Below are positions 24,044 through 33,302 of a DNA stretch of 64,000 nucleotides, one piece after another. Location of the stretch: the NCBI GenBank assembly GCA_964504565.1, contig CAZDEY010000015.1, forward strand, positions 30,196 through 94,195, written 5' to 3'. Under the pieces are notes generated by a model. It worked only from the letters and a program-made list of their open reading frames with translations. It was not told where the DNA came from and searched no databases. How positions within the stretch are numbered: the stretch's first letter is position 1; every line of letters begins with the position of its first letter. The DNA is from Cesiribacter sp964504565 (lineage in GTDB: Bacteria; Bacteroidota; Bacteroidia; Cytophagales; Cyclobacteriaceae). The translations under genes and the position numbers were made by a program.

Positions 24044-25246
24044 TTAACGGTTAAAGCTATAAAGTTCTGTATTGGGGTTTGGGATGTTCTGATAGCAGTC
24101 GGCTAAAATGTTGGAGGCTAATAAGCTATAGGTGATTCCGTTACCGCCATAACCTAACGCAAAGTATGCTGATTCCCATTCCGCGCTTTCTCCTATATAC
24201 GGCAAACCGTCTTTAGTTTCACCAAAAGTTCCGGCCCAGCAAAATGCAGTATCAGGGTACTGCAGGTCGGGGTAAAGTTCCGAGAAATTTCTTTGGATAT
24301 CTTTGATACGGCCCTTCAGTTTGCTGTCTCTAATCTTATTGTTTTTAAAGGGTATATCGCCACCGCCCATCAGCAAACGCTGATCCGTGGTTGGCCGCAT
24401 ATAGAAGTATGGCCGGCTCATTTCCCAAAGCAAATACTCCCCTCCAATATCTCTAAAATTCATAGGTTCAGTAGCCAGAGCATAGGTCGATTTTAGCGTG
24501 ACGACATCTTGTTTTAGGTAGTTTACGCTTTCGTAACCCGTAGCAAATATTAGTTTTCCGGTATTAACCGTATAGCCCTGGTTTGTAGTGAGCCGGTAGC
24601 CTGTTTTCTGGGGTTTAATATCAGTAAGCTCCGTACGATCGTATATGCGGGCACCCAAATTCTCTGCTTCTCTAAGCAAATTATGGGTAAGCTGGTAGGC
24701 ATCTACAACGGCTGCTTCCTCAGACTTTATTGCAGCCTCCGCGCGCAACCCATAGTCCTGGTTAAGATTAATTCCGCTAATCCACTCTACCGGCAAGTTG
24801 GCAGCTATACGTGCTTCAAACTCCTGCCCTAATTGCTGATACTCCTGTTCGGTTTTGGCAATATACAGGCTGGGGTGTTTTTTGAAACTACTTCCCTGCC
24901 CCACCGTTTGGCAAATCTCATCAATCTGGTTTATAGCATCTATGCCCTGCCAATAGGCTTTTTCGGCTTTCGCCTTACCTATTAAGTTAATGAGTTCGTA
25001 AAGGTTAGTATCAATTTCGTACTGAAGCATAGCCGTACTGGCAGCGGTGCTTCCCCAGCCAATTTCTCTCTTCTCTACCAATACCGCCGGTATACCTCTT
25101 TTAGAAAATGCATAAGCAATAAGTGCCCCGGTTATACCCCCACCCAGGATTACAACTTCCTCATCCAAATTTTCAGCCAGTGCTGGGTAGGTTTTTAACA
25201 AGCCGTTCTTAACCAGCCAAAATGCCTGACCACTCCTTAAATCCAT
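24044..25246 (-). CDS. FAD-dependent oxidoreductase (DAO family)
   Basis: A 400-residue flavoprotein. The dinucleotide fold GGGITGALIAYAF begins near residue 35 and the acidic end of strand 2 is in LVEKREIGWGSTAAST. A C-terminal segment (CWAGTFGETKDGLPYIGE; GYGGNGITYSLLA) closes the FAD site as in D-amino-acid oxidase/glycine oxidase-like enzymes. The substrate is unknown; YeeO/OrdL-like amine oxidation is one possibility. Transcribed from the region after the DUF721 gene, ending at a terminator shared with the M16 gene. Confidence 0.87.
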   Translation of the reverse strand: MDLRSGQAFWLVKNGLLKTYPALAENLDEEVVILGGGITGALIAYAFSKRGIPAVLVEKREIGWGSTAASTAMLQYEIDTNLYELINLIGKAKAEKAYWQGIDAINQIDEICQTVGQGSSFKKHPSLYIAKTEQEYQQLGQEFEARIAANLPVEWISGINLNQDYGLRAEAAIKSEEAAVVDAYQLTHNLLREAENLGARIYDRTELTDIKPQKTGYRLTTNQGYTVNTGKLIFATGYESVNYLKQDVVTLKSTYALATEPMNFRDIGGEYLLWEMSRPYFYMRPTTDQRLLMGGGDIPFKNNKIRDSKLKGRIKDIQRNFSELYPDLQYPDTAFCWAGTFGETKDGLPYIGESAEWESAYFALGYGGNGITYSLLASNILADCYQNIPNPNTELYSFNR

Positions 25247-25368
25247 ATAATTTCCAATTCAACTCAGTGGTTAATCGTAGGATTTAGGCAAAAGTTGGGG
25301 AAGTGAGACACTTTATTTTTAGGTATAAAACTCTGCGAAAATTTGTATACTAAAAATTGGCTCAATTG

Positions 25369-25671
25369 CTACATAAACACGATGTCGCTGACCATATCGG
25401 CCCCGTAATGCTGCTGTATATTGCGAAGAACCAAACTGCGCCGCTGGTTAAGTTCGTGCTTTAGCGGGGCCGAGGTTAACTCTACAAACAACACTGAATT
25501 CTTAAAAAAGAGCTTATTAGTGCGCTCGGCTATTGGCTTACCAATTACATCCGCCCAGTGCGAAATTAGGTGAGCTTCATTAAATTTTCCCTGCAGCCTA
25601 TAAGTCTTGAGTAAACTTTCCATAGCCTGCCCAATAGTAAAACTATGCTGGTCCCCTTCTTTCTTCTTCAT
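25369..25671 (-). CDS. DUF721 (DciA-like) protein
   Basis: A 100-residue protein with the DUF721 pattern: SIGQAMESLLK-type N-terminal helix, HWADVIGKPIAERT, and LFVELTSAPLKHELNQRRSLVLRNI. DciA-related proteins load or regulate the replicative helicase; in Bacteroidota the equivalent is short as here. It precedes the FAD oxidoreductase gene on the same strand by 120 bp and is divergent from the DUF4199 gene. Confidence 0.85.
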   Translation of the reverse strand: MKKKEGDQHSFTIGQAMESLLKTYRLQGKFNEAHLISHWADVIGKPIAERTNKLFFKNSVLFVELTSAPLKHELNQRRSLVLRNIQQHYGADMVSDIVFM

Positions 25672-25805
25672 GCTGCAAAGCTAGTTAATATTACTTATTA
25701 GAGAATGGCTAAAGAAAACCACCAATTAAAATTTTATTTACTAAAAATTTTACCAAACACCTAGTAAATAAATAGCGTTAAACCATTAACTAAATATTGC
25801 AAATT

Positions 25806-26306
25806 ATGGATGCACCAATTAGCCACAACGTTAATATTAATGAAAATAGACCGCTTACTATTGAACGGGTAGGTTGGAAATTCGGCCTTATTTTGGCCGG
25901 TGCGAATATAGGGTACTTTTTAATGATGGCCGCCTTAGGGTTAGAAACTGAAACCTGGTTGCGGGTTGGCAACCTGCTATTTATGTTCTTTATTACCTAC
26001 CGGGCCGTTCAGCATTTTAAGCACCACGTACATGGGTACTGGACGTATATGAAAGGAATAGGAGCCGGCATGTATACCATTATTGTAGGTTCGTTGCCCT
26101 TTGCCATTTTTTTGCTAATCTACGGCCTTATTGATTACGATTTTATTGCTACTCTAAAAGATACCCAGTTGATGGGCCGGTATTTTAATCCGTTTTACGT
26201 AGCCTTTCTATCGTTTATGGAAATGCTTGTATACGGCTTCATATTTACCTTTGCCGTAATGCAACGTCTAAAAAGCAGTCATTTTAAAAACCCATACCAT
26301 AAGTAG
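25806..26306 (+). CDS. DUF4199 family membrane protein
   Basis: A 166-residue protein from the ATG at 25806 (a TTG lies 9 bp upstream in frame). Four hydrophobic helices are visible with the conserved region TYRAVQHFKHHVHGYWTYMKGIGAGMYT between the second and third. DUF4199 proteins are restricted largely to Bacteroidota and have no known role. The next gene starts 2 bp after its stop, so the two form an operon. Confidence 0.8.
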   Translation: MDAPISHNVNINENRPLTIERVGWKFGLILAGANIGYFLMMAALGLETETWLRVGNLLFMFFITYRAVQHFKHHVHGYWTYMKGIGAGMYTIIVGSLPFAIFLLIYGLIDYDFIATLKDTQLMGRYFNPFYVAFLSFMEMLVYGFIFTFAVMQRLKSSHFKNPYHK

Positions 26307-26308
26307 TA

Positions 26309-26650
26309 ATGAACAATTCAGGAAAAATAGAATCCTTGTTTGCTAATTTAGGTAGGAAAATGGATGACCTGTTGGGGCGGGCCAAGGAGGCTTCGGAACA
26401 ACCCAATGTGCAGGAGACATTGAACGACCTAAACCGTGCGAAGGACAAACTGGAAAAAGACTTAAATTCTTTTATTAAAGATGATGAGAAGTGGCAGGAG
26501 GTTAAGGGCCGCTTACAAAACGCAGCCGGCGAATTAAAGAAAGCTTTTGACTTAGCCTTCCAAAATAAAAACCAGACTGACCCGCCGCCCCCGGCTGACC
26601 CGGCCGAACCCTACGAAACACCTGAACAAAGAACAATCGGTACTCCCTAA
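26309..26650 (+). CDS. Small helical protein of unknown function
   Basis: A 113-residue soluble protein: charged amphipathic helices to about residue 88, with heptad character, then a Pro-rich tail (TDPPPPADPAEP). No family is recognised. It follows the DUF4199 gene by 2 bp and ends at a strong hairpin, so it is part of a two-gene unit; it may work with that membrane protein on its cytoplasmic face. Confidence 0.75.
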   Translation: MNNSGKIESLFANLGRKMDDLLGRAKEASEQPNVQETLNDLNRAKDKLEKDLNSFIKDDEKWQEVKGRLQNAAGELKKAFDLAFQNKNQTDPPPPADPAEPYETPEQRTIGTP

Positions 26651-26655
26651 AGTAA

Positions 26656-26689
26656 AAAAGCCGCTAAAGACTACTCCTTAGCGGCTTTT
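26656..26689. terminator. Bidirectional terminator after the 26309 gene
   Basis: A 12-bp stem (26656-26667 with 26678-26689) is flanked by an A-run before and T-runs after, in the 54 bp between the plus-strand gene and the converging YkuD_2 gene. Confidence 0.85.
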
Positions 26690-26704
26690 ACTTTTTTTCA
26701 GTAA

Positions 26705-27514
26705 TCAGGTTACCGGCATCTGATTACTGGGAGCTACCACCTTAAAACCCTGGTCGGCCAGTACATCAAAAGCTTCCGAAGAATTTAGAAGGGTACTTTT
26801 AGTATTATATTTTATACTAGGGCCATTAACGTAAATAACTGTATTATTTTGAATGGCATTGATAATTTCATCCTTATTATCCCAAGCTATGGCCGGGCAG
26901 CCAAAACTTCTACCCAAACGACCGGTCCGATCCACAATTTTTTGGCTTACGTAGTCAGAACCGTGCATTACAACCGAGCGAGCGCGTAGCTTATCGTTTA
27001 TACCGGATTCCATTCCGTCTAACTTAAGGCTTCGCCCGTATTTGCCGTAGTAAACCTCTCCGGTTACGTAAAAACCTAAACTACTGCTGTTACTATTTTG
27101 CTCGTTAGAAAACTTTTTGGCGTACAAATTGCCACTATTTCGGCCGTGGGCTACTAACTCATGAAAAAGCAGCTTCTTACTATTCAAATCAATTATCCAG
27201 AGCCGTTTTTTGCTGCTAGGGAGGTTAAAATCAATTACCGTTAGAATTTGCTTTTGATTTAATTCACCGGCCGATCTTAAGTTCAAGTACCCAATCATGG
27301 CCTTGCGGAAGGTAGCGTAGTCCGGCTTAGCGGCCTCGCCAAAATTCATGGAGTTGTAATACCGCAAAATTACATCCTCAGCCATTTTACGCTTCATTTC
27401 ATTGCTATACATCTCGGTATCGTCCAGCAAATCTATAGCATCGGAGCTTACGGCATCAAACGACTTGAAGCTTAGGAAGGAGGTAGTTAGAAGGGTTAAT
27501 ACTCTTTTACGCAT
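26705..27514 (-). CDS. Murein L,D-transpeptidase catalytic-domain (YkuD_2) family protein, copy 1
   Basis: A 269-residue exported protein with a weak N-terminal signal. The catalytic part carries VVMHGSDYV, GRLGRSFGCPAI: His, Ser-x-Gly-Cys and the active-site Cys of L,D-transpeptidases in the variant called YkuD_2. These enzymes would make 3-3 cross-links or attach proteins to peptidoglycan. Residues about 60-125 form the N-terminal domain (FRKAMIGYLNLRSAGEL). It is a paralog of the gene at 27603; a terminator between them implies separate promoters. Confidence 0.85.
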   Translation of the reverse strand: MRKRVLTLLTTSFLSFKSFDAVSSDAIDLLDDTEMYSNEMKRKMAEDVILRYYNSMNFGEAAKPDYATFRKAMIGYLNLRSAGELNQKQILTVIDFNLPSSKKRLWIIDLNSKKLLFHELVAHGRNSGNLYAKKFSNEQNSNSSSLGFYVTGEVYYGKYGRSLKLDGMESGINDKLRARSVVMHGSDYVSQKIVDRTGRLGRSFGCPAIAWDNKDEIINAIQNNTVIYVNGPSIKYNTKSTLLNSSEAFDVLADQGFKVVAPSNQMPVT

Positions 27515-27559
27515 AGGATTACTCTCTATAAAAAAATTAAAGCCGCAATTGTTATAAAA

Positions 27560-27581
27560 AAAGCCATTACAAAATGGCTTT
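27560..27581 (-). terminator. Terminator of the upstream YkuD_2 gene
   Basis: On the minus strand AAAGCCATT pairs with AATGGCTTT around a 4-nt loop, followed by a T-run. It lies 22 bp past the stop at 27603 and before the start of the second paralog. Confidence 0.8.
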
Positions 27582-27602
27582 AGATTGAAATTGTTGCTTG
27601 AA

Positions 27603-28460
27603 TTAGTTTGTAGCTAGCAGTTGGTTGTGTAGTTCAACCGGTTCCTGCAAAAGAGCGGAGGCTTTGTGATAGTCTACTGAAGTATGGTAAATAAACATAC
27701 AGCTTCCGTTGGCTACTGTATTAATAACCTCCTTATAAATATCCATAGAGATGGCGGGGCAGCCAAAACTACGGCCTAAGCGGCCAATACTTTTGCAAAT
27801 ACCTTCGTTAACGTAATCGGCACCGTGCATTACTACCGCGCGCTGCATAGCATTGCTATTAAAACCCGCCTCCTGGCCAGCAAGGCGCAAGCTAAGGCCG
27901 TGCTTACCAAAATAAGTATTAGCGGTAACGTAAAAGCCTAGGCTGCTCATATTGCTATTGGGCGTATTAGAAAAAGTTGTAGCAATGTTGCCGCCGCTAT
28001 TTTTGCCGTGGGCAACCAAATCGTGGAAAAGAACTTTATTACTGGCCAAATCAACCACCCACAACCGCTTTTGAACGCTCGGCAGGCTAAAGTCAATCAG
28101 GGTTAAAATATTCTCGTTTTTAAGTTTGCCCGCCCGCTGTAGGTTCAGGTAACCTACCATGCCCTTGCGGAAAACTTCGTAGGCTGGTTTACTAGATTCA
28201 TCAGAAAAGATTACTTGATAAATACTGCTAAGTTTTTGCTCAGCCAGCTCGGCAGAAGTTAGGGTAGATTCTTCTTCAGTAAAGGGCTCGGTAGAAATAT
28301 CAGGTAAACTAAGGCTGGCTTGAACTACTTTAGCCTCCGGTGCGCTTCCTTCACCATAGCTAAAAGTTTTAAACATCAACATTCCAAATAATACGGCACC
28401 TGCTACTCTAATCATACTCTTTAATTCTCTACTGTTTTGGTTGTATCTATAAATCTTCAC
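27603..28460 (-). CDS. Murein L,D-transpeptidase catalytic-domain (YkuD_2) family protein, copy 2
   Basis: A 285-residue exported protein with a membrane/signal segment at about residues 16-32. The catalytic motif is VVMHGADYVNEGICK...GRLGRSFGCPAIS, close to copy 1. Compared with copy 1 it has an Asp/Glu/Ser-rich linker (EPFTEEESTLTSAELAEQ) before the domain. The two proteins share about the whole mature region, so this is a tandem duplication. Role in peptidoglycan remodelling is inferred from the family. Confidence 0.85.
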   Translation of the reverse strand: MKIYRYNQNSRELKSMIRVAGAVLFGMLMFKTFSYGEGSAPEAKVVQASLSLPDISTEPFTEEESTLTSAELAEQKLSSIYQVIFSDESSKPAYEVFRKGMVGYLNLQRAGKLKNENILTLIDFSLPSVQKRLWVVDLASNKVLFHDLVAHGKNSGGNIATTFSNTPNSNMSSLGFYVTANTYFGKHGLSLRLAGQEAGFNSNAMQRAVVMHGADYVNEGICKSIGRLGRSFGCPAISMDIYKEVINTVANGSCMFIYHTSVDYHKASALLQEPVELHNQLLATN

Positions 28461-28600
28461 TTTCCTAACGTAAATAGCCGTAACCTTAGTTCGCTCATTT
28501 CGTAGGGAATTTGCCCTAGCCCAACTCTTACGGCTAAAATCCGGCTTAATTTTAAAATATAGGGCAATCCTGAGCTGAAAAAAATTGCATACTTTTGGGT

Positions 28601-30481
28601 ATGAATTTATTATCAGCAGAAAACCTTTCCAAAAGTTTTCAGGAAAGCAAATTGTTCTCCAACATAACTTTAGGAATTCTGCAAGGCGAAAAAGTTGCCC
28701 TTATAGGCCATAACGGAGCCGGTAAAAGTACTATCCTGAAGATTTTGGCAGGGGAAGAGGCCGCAGACAGCGGCAAAGTAGCGGTTAGGCAAGGTGTACG
28801 AATTGGGTACCTGCCCCAGCATCCGGTACTGCCGGAGGGCAGCACTATTCGTACGGCCTTATTTGATGAGGCCAACCCCAACATGAAGCTGTTAGCCGAT
28901 TACGAGTACTGGCTACAGAAATCGGAGGACGGAAGTGTGGAAGCCGCCGAAAAGATAATGGAGCTAACTACCGCTATTGACGAGAAAAACCTCTGGGACT
29001 ATGAGGCCCGCATTCAGCAAATTGTCAGCAAATTAGGACTGCCGGAAATGGATAGAAAAACCGACGGCCTAAGCGGTGGGCAAAAACGCAGAATTGCGCT
29101 GGCCAAGATGCTGGTGGAGCCTCCTGACCTGCTGCTATTGGATGAGCCAACCAACCACCTGGATTTACCGGCCATTGAGTGGCTAGAAGATTACCTGAAA
29201 CGTTCGGCCCTAAGCTTACTTATGATTACCCACGACCGCTACTTTTTAGAGTCGGTAACTAACCAGGTATTGGAGCTCAACGGGGGTGTACTTTACAAAT
29301 ACGAAGGCAGTTACAGTTACTTTCTTGAAAAGAAGGCTGAACGCCAGCAACTGGAGGCTGCCTCAATTGACAAGGCCCGCAACCTGATGCGAAAAGAATT
29401 AGACTGGGTACGCCGGCAGCCTAAAGCGCGGGGAACTAAGGCAAAATATCGCCTAGATGCATTTGAAGATTTAAAGGATAAAGCCAGCCAGAAAATTGCG
29501 GACAATAAAGTAGAGCTGGACGTAGTAGGCCGTAGATTGGGAACTAAAATTATTGAGCTTTCCAATATTGGCAAATCGTACGGTAGTAAAACTCTTTTTG
29601 AAGATTTTACCTATATATTCCGACGCGGCGACAAGGTTGGCTTAATTGGGCCGAACGGTACTGGCAAAAGTACCTTCCTTAATATTATAACCCAAACCAT
29701 ACAACCCGATACCGGACAGGTGGTAATTGGTGAAACTCTTAAGATTGGTTACTACCGGCAAGAAGAGAGCCTGTTCGATCCTAATTTGCGCGGTATAGAA
29801 GTGGTTAAAGCCGTGGCCGAAGTAATTGAATTAGCCGATGGCAGCCAGGTTACGGCCGGTAAGCTTATGGAACGATTTGGCTTTAATGCCGAGCAGCAGT
29901 ATACCCAGGTCGGACGTTTAAGTGGGGGCCAAAAGCGAAGGCTTCAGTTATTACGGGTGCTGATGGAAAATCCTAATTTTCTGATTCTGGACGAACCCAC
30001 TAATGACCTTGATTTAGATACCCTAAATATTCTGGAAGATTTTCTGGAAAGCTTTAAAGGCTGCTTAGTTATTGTTAGCCACGACCGGTACTTTATGGAC
30101 CGCCTGGTTGACCACTTGTTTGTATTTGGCAGTACTGAAATTAAGGACTACGCCGGCAACTATACGGATTACCGTCTGGAAAAAGAAGAAGAGGAAAAAG
30201 CCGCGGTAAACCCGGTAAAGCCTAAATCGCTGGTTGAAGCCAAGCCTGAACCTACCGCTACAAAAGAAAGGAAAAAACTAAGTTATAAGGAGCAGCGGGA
30301 GTTTGAGAAGCTAGAGCAGGATATGGCTAGTATAGAAACCAAGAAAACTGAATTGGTTAAAAAAATGAATAGCGGGGCCAATCACGAGGAACTTCAGAAG
30401 TGGGCCGAAGAACTGGAACTTCTAAACGAAACCTTAGACGAAAAAGAGTTGCGCTGGCTAGAATTAAGTGAAATGGCTTGA
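28601..30481 (+). CDS. ABC-F family ATPase (Uup/EttA-like), ribosome-associated
   Basis: A 626-residue protein from the ATG at 28601. It contains two ABC domains with no membrane part: Walker A GHNGAGKST and GPNGTGKST, signature SGGQKRR in both, and DEPTNHLDL / DEPTNDLDL Walker B. A charged linker joins them and a C-terminal coiled-coil (KLSYKEQREFEKLEQ) follows, as in Uup. ABC-F proteins act on stalled or initiating ribosomes; some give antibiotic resistance, but none of that is indicated here. TACTTTTG lies just upstream of the ATG and may be the -7 box of a nearly leaderless promoter. Confidence 0.92.
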   Translation: MNLLSAENLSKSFQESKLFSNITLGILQGEKVALIGHNGAGKSTILKILAGEEAADSGKVAVRQGVRIGYLPQHPVLPEGSTIRTALFDEANPNMKLLADYEYWLQKSEDGSVEAAEKIMELTTAIDEKNLWDYEARIQQIVSKLGLPEMDRKTDGLSGGQKRRIALAKMLVEPPDLLLLDEPTNHLDLPAIEWLEDYLKRSALSLLMITHDRYFLESVTNQVLELNGGVLYKYEGSYSYFLEKKAERQQLEAASIDKARNLMRKELDWVRRQPKARGTKAKYRLDAFEDLKDKASQKIADNKVELDVVGRRLGTKIIELSNIGKSYGSKTLFEDFTYIFRRGDKVGLIGPNGTGKSTFLNIITQTIQPDTGQVVIGETLKIGYYRQEESLFDPNLRGIEVVKAVAEVIELADGSQVTAGKLMERFGFNAEQQYTQVGRLSGGQKRRLQLLRVLMENPNFLILDEPTNDLDLDTLNILEDFLESFKGCLVIVSHDRYFMDRLVDHLFVFGSTEIKDYAGNYTDYRLEKEEEEKAAVNPVKPKSLVEAKPEPTATKERKKLSYKEQREFEKLEQDMASIETKKTELVKKMNSGANHEELQKWAEELELLNETLDEKELRWLELSEMA

Positions 30482-30501
30482 AAATTATCAGCTATTTCTG
30501 C

Positions 30502-30538
30502 AAAACAAAGCCTTCTATACATTAGAAGGCTTTGTTTT
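30502..30538. terminator. Bidirectional terminator after the ABC-F gene
   Basis: A perfect 16-bp stem (30502-30517 with 30523-30538, 5-nt loop) between an A-run and a T-run, lying between the ABC-F gene and the converging uridine phosphorylase gene. Confidence 0.9.
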
Positions 30539-30557
30539 TACTAATGCATAATATGAA

Positions 30558-31427
30558 TTAGTCAACCAGCTTTTCCAGAACCAACTCAATCAAATCATCT
30601 ACCACCTTGGTTGGATCCTCGGCAAATTCGTTGGACATCCTGTTCGCTAATATAGCATTTACACTTACCGCTTCGTGTTCCAATATATGAGCCAGAGCGT
30701 AGTAGCCGGCGGTTTCCATTTCAAAATTGGTTAAGCGTTTACCTTCGTGGGTAAATTTTGCCAGGTTCTCCATCATTTGCGGCAAGCGAAGTTGAGCCCG
30801 TAGCTTACGGCCCTGTGGAGCGTAAAAACCGGGCGCAGTAAGGGTATTACCCTTTTTCATTACTTCACCAAACTTTCGTATTAATTGCTTAGAACCTTTA
30901 ACCACATAAGGGCGAAACGGCAATTCGGCGGCGCGCTGTACCGCATAACCAAATTCTGCTTCGGGTATGGCCATACGCAGGTTATAGAAGAACATTAACG
31001 TATCAAGGCCTATAGCGTACTCGCTCACCAGATAGCTACCAATCTTTATATCGGGCTGCAGACTGCCACTGGTTCCTACCCTTACTATTTTTAGCTTCTT
31101 TTTATCGTTTTTTACTGTTCTCTGCTTAAGGTCAAGGTTTATCAGCGCGTCCAACTCCATCATGGCAATTTCAACATTATCCGTACCCATACCGGTACTC
31201 ATAACAGTTAGCCGCTTGCCCTTAAATTCCCCGGTATGGGTTACATACTCGCGTTTGGCCAGCTTTACCTCAACCTTAGAAAAATGGCGACTAATACGGG
31301 CAACCCGCTCTGGGTCCCCCACACAAATAACGGTATCGGCCAGTTGATCGGGCGTTAAGCCCAAGTGGTATACACTACCGTCAGGGTTAATTATTAATTC
31401 GGATGGGGCTATAGTTTTGGCTGACAT
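30558..31427 (-). CDS. udp: Uridine phosphorylase-like nucleoside phosphorylase
   Basis: A 289-residue enzyme from the ATG at 31427 (a TTG 45 bp upstream extends the frame). It shows the hexameric nucleoside phosphorylase pattern: GLTPDQLADTVICVGDPERV, MSTGMGTDNVEI, VGTSGSLQPDI and NFEMETAGYYAL. It splits uridine with phosphate to uracil and ribose-1-phosphate. A related but different phosphorylase (PNP) is at 4004. It is downstream of trhO on the same strand. Confidence 0.88.
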   Translation of the reverse strand: MSAKTIAPSELIINPDGSVYHLGLTPDQLADTVICVGDPERVARISRHFSKVEVKLAKREYVTHTGEFKGKRLTVMSTGMGTDNVEIAMMELDALINLDLKQRTVKNDKKKLKIVRVGTSGSLQPDIKIGSYLVSEYAIGLDTLMFFYNLRMAIPEAEFGYAVQRAAELPFRPYVVKGSKQLIRKFGEVMKKGNTLTAPGFYAPQGRKLRAQLRLPQMMENLAKFTHEGKRLTNFEMETAGYYALAHILEHEAVSVNAILANRMSNEFAEDPTKVVDDLIELVLEKLVD

Positions 31428-31528
31428 ACTAAGCTGAAATAGGTTCTTTCTTTTGTCTGAACAATATAGCAATATTCTTTCAGCCCCCGACGGCTACGTG
31501 CTATTCTCCTAAAGTTTACGGATTATTA

Positions 31529-32494
31529 TTATTTTTTCTTCGCCAAATTTCGGTAGCCTTGCATAGGGTCGTAGCCGTTAATTGATGTGCGGTAATAACC
31601 GCTACCATCGTAAGGGCGCTTGGCCGGGTGGGTTCGGCATTCCTCACTACAGGCACCTTCCATTTTGTCCCCACATTCTTCGCAAATTGGCACGTGAACG
31701 TTACACTCGGAGTTGGCACAATTTACCATCCTATCACTAGGCGCATTGCAAACATGGCAGGTACTTATAACCTTAGGGTTTTTCTTATTAATTTCGGTAG
31801 TAAGACGACCATCAAATACATAGCAACTGCCTTCAAAATCCTCCCCGTCGGTTTCTAGCCCGTACTTAATAATGCCACCGTGTAGCTGGTATACATTTTC
31901 GAAGCCTTGTTCCAGAAGAAAGGCCGAAGCCTTTTCGCACTTGATACCGCCGGTACAGTAGGTTACAACTTTTTTTCCTTTGTATTGACTAAGCTCCCCT
32001 ACTTTGTCTGGAAAGTCCCGAAAGTTTTCAATATCAAAAGTGACTGCGTTTTTGAAGTGGCCTAGCTTATGTTCGTAATTAGAACGCACATCTACTATAA
32101 CCACATCCTCCTCATTTTTCAGTTTATGGAAATCCTGCGGCGAAAGGTGAGTGCCGGTTTTCTCGTGCGGTCTTAGATGAGTAAGGCTACTATGCACAAT
32201 CTCCGGTTTAACCCGCACGTGCAGTTTCTGAAAAGCGTTTTCGTAGTGATGCTCAACCTTAAATTCTAATGTTGTGAAGCGTCCATCGGCATTTACCCAA
32301 TCCATATACTTTTGGCAATCCTCAGCCCGGCCAGAAACTGTGCCGTTCAAGCCTTCTTCAGCTATAATTATACGGCCGAGAAGGTTGTTTTCAATACAGA
32401 ATTTGTGGGTTTGGTCGCGATACTCCTGGGGGTCGGCAATTGGGGTATAGCAATAGTATAGCAGCACGCTATACGCGGTATCTGGTGTTTTCAT
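31529..32494 (-). CDS. trhO: tRNA uridine(34) hydroxylase TrhO (rhodanese-domain protein)
   Basis: A 321-residue protein of the YceA/TrhO family, which with oxygen makes 5-hydroxyuridine at tRNA position 34. The N-terminal ferredoxin-like domain is followed by a rhodanese domain with the catalytic Cys in CTGGIKCEKAS, and then a Cys-rich C-terminus (CHVCNA, CEECGDKMEGACSEECR) that can bind zinc. The LHGGIIKYG segment is typical. It precedes udp on the same strand. Confidence 0.9.
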   Translation of the reverse strand: MKTPDTAYSVLLYYCYTPIADPQEYRDQTHKFCIENNLLGRIIIAEEGLNGTVSGRAEDCQKYMDWVNADGRFTTLEFKVEHHYENAFQKLHVRVKPEIVHSSLTHLRPHEKTGTHLSPQDFHKLKNEEDVVIVDVRSNYEHKLGHFKNAVTFDIENFRDFPDKVGELSQYKGKKVVTYCTGGIKCEKASAFLLEQGFENVYQLHGGIIKYGLETDGEDFEGSCYVFDGRLTTEINKKNPKVISTCHVCNAPSDRMVNCANSECNVHVPICEECGDKMEGACSEECRTHPAKRPYDGSGYYRTSINGYDPMQGYRNLAKKK

Positions 32495-32663
32495 ATAGTT
32501 ACCTGGTCCGGTTTCAGGCCGGCTGATAGTTTATGAATAAATAAATTAGGCTACAAAAATAAGCAATTAGTGTCTGGACACAAGTACTAAAATTTTATTG
32601 CAGTACAAAAATGTCTAGTTATTTTGAAGAAAATTATATTAGGCTACGAAATAAAAAATAAGA

Positions 32664-33302
32664 CTATTTATTGACCGGTTGGGCAGGGTTACCAAAAACA
32701 GTTTGGCCTTTCTCAACCGGAGCTACAACTACCGAGCCAGCCCCAATCCGGGCACCCTTACCAATAGTTATTCCGGAAACTATAGTGGCCCCGCTACCGA
32801 TAAATGCACCTTCTTCAACTACCACATTGTTGCCAATAGTTGCTCCGGCCCCTATTTGCACATAATCCTGAATTTGGACTTCGTAGTCAATACTTACCCC
32901 GCTGTGAATTAGGCAGTGGCCGGCTAATTTTACCCCGGCCCCCAGGTTAGCCCCGGCATTAATAAAGTTTCCGTAGCCTAGTTGGGCACTTTCGGCTACA
33001 TACGCCCGGGGGTGAATGGCATTGCTTGGCTGTACCTTGCGGCGCTCGTTCAGCATTTTAGTAAGCGACTTACGAAGCTTACTATCATCAGTGGCTACAA
33101 AAGCTTCGCACTTTTTACCTATCAACTTCAAAAAACCATCATCGTCGGTTGCACCCAATACGGTTACGTTATCAATTTCAGTATTGTATTCCTCTTGGTT
33201 CTCAGAAAGAAAAGCGTATACCACTCTCTTATTTTGTAAGAAAATTTCCAGTGCCGCCCGGCCAATACCGCCGGTGCCAAGTATAATTATTGGGTTTTCC
33301 AT
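32664..33302 (-). CDS. Hexapeptide-repeat acyltransferase (NeuD/PglD-like)
   Basis: A 212-residue protein: an N-terminal Rossmann-like unit (IILGTGGIGRAALEIF) followed from about residue 95 by left-handed beta-helix repeats (GAGATIGNNVVVEEGAFIGSG). This is the layout of sialic acid/bacillosamine O- or N-acetyltransferases, which modify nucleotide sugars. It overlaps the upstream membrane protein gene by 16 bp. A role in surface polysaccharide is supported by the flippase and glycosyltransferase nearby, but the substrate is unknown. Confidence 0.82.
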   Translation of the reverse strand: MENPIIILGTGGIGRAALEIFLQNKRVVYAFLSENQEEYNTEIDNVTVLGATDDDGFLKLIGKKCEAFVATDDSKLRKSLTKMLNERRKVQPSNAIHPRAYVAESAQLGYGNFINAGANLGAGVKLAGHCLIHSGVSIDYEVQIQDYVQIGAGATIGNNVVVEEGAFIGSGATIVSGITIGKGARIGAGSVVVAPVEKGQTVFGNPAQPVNK

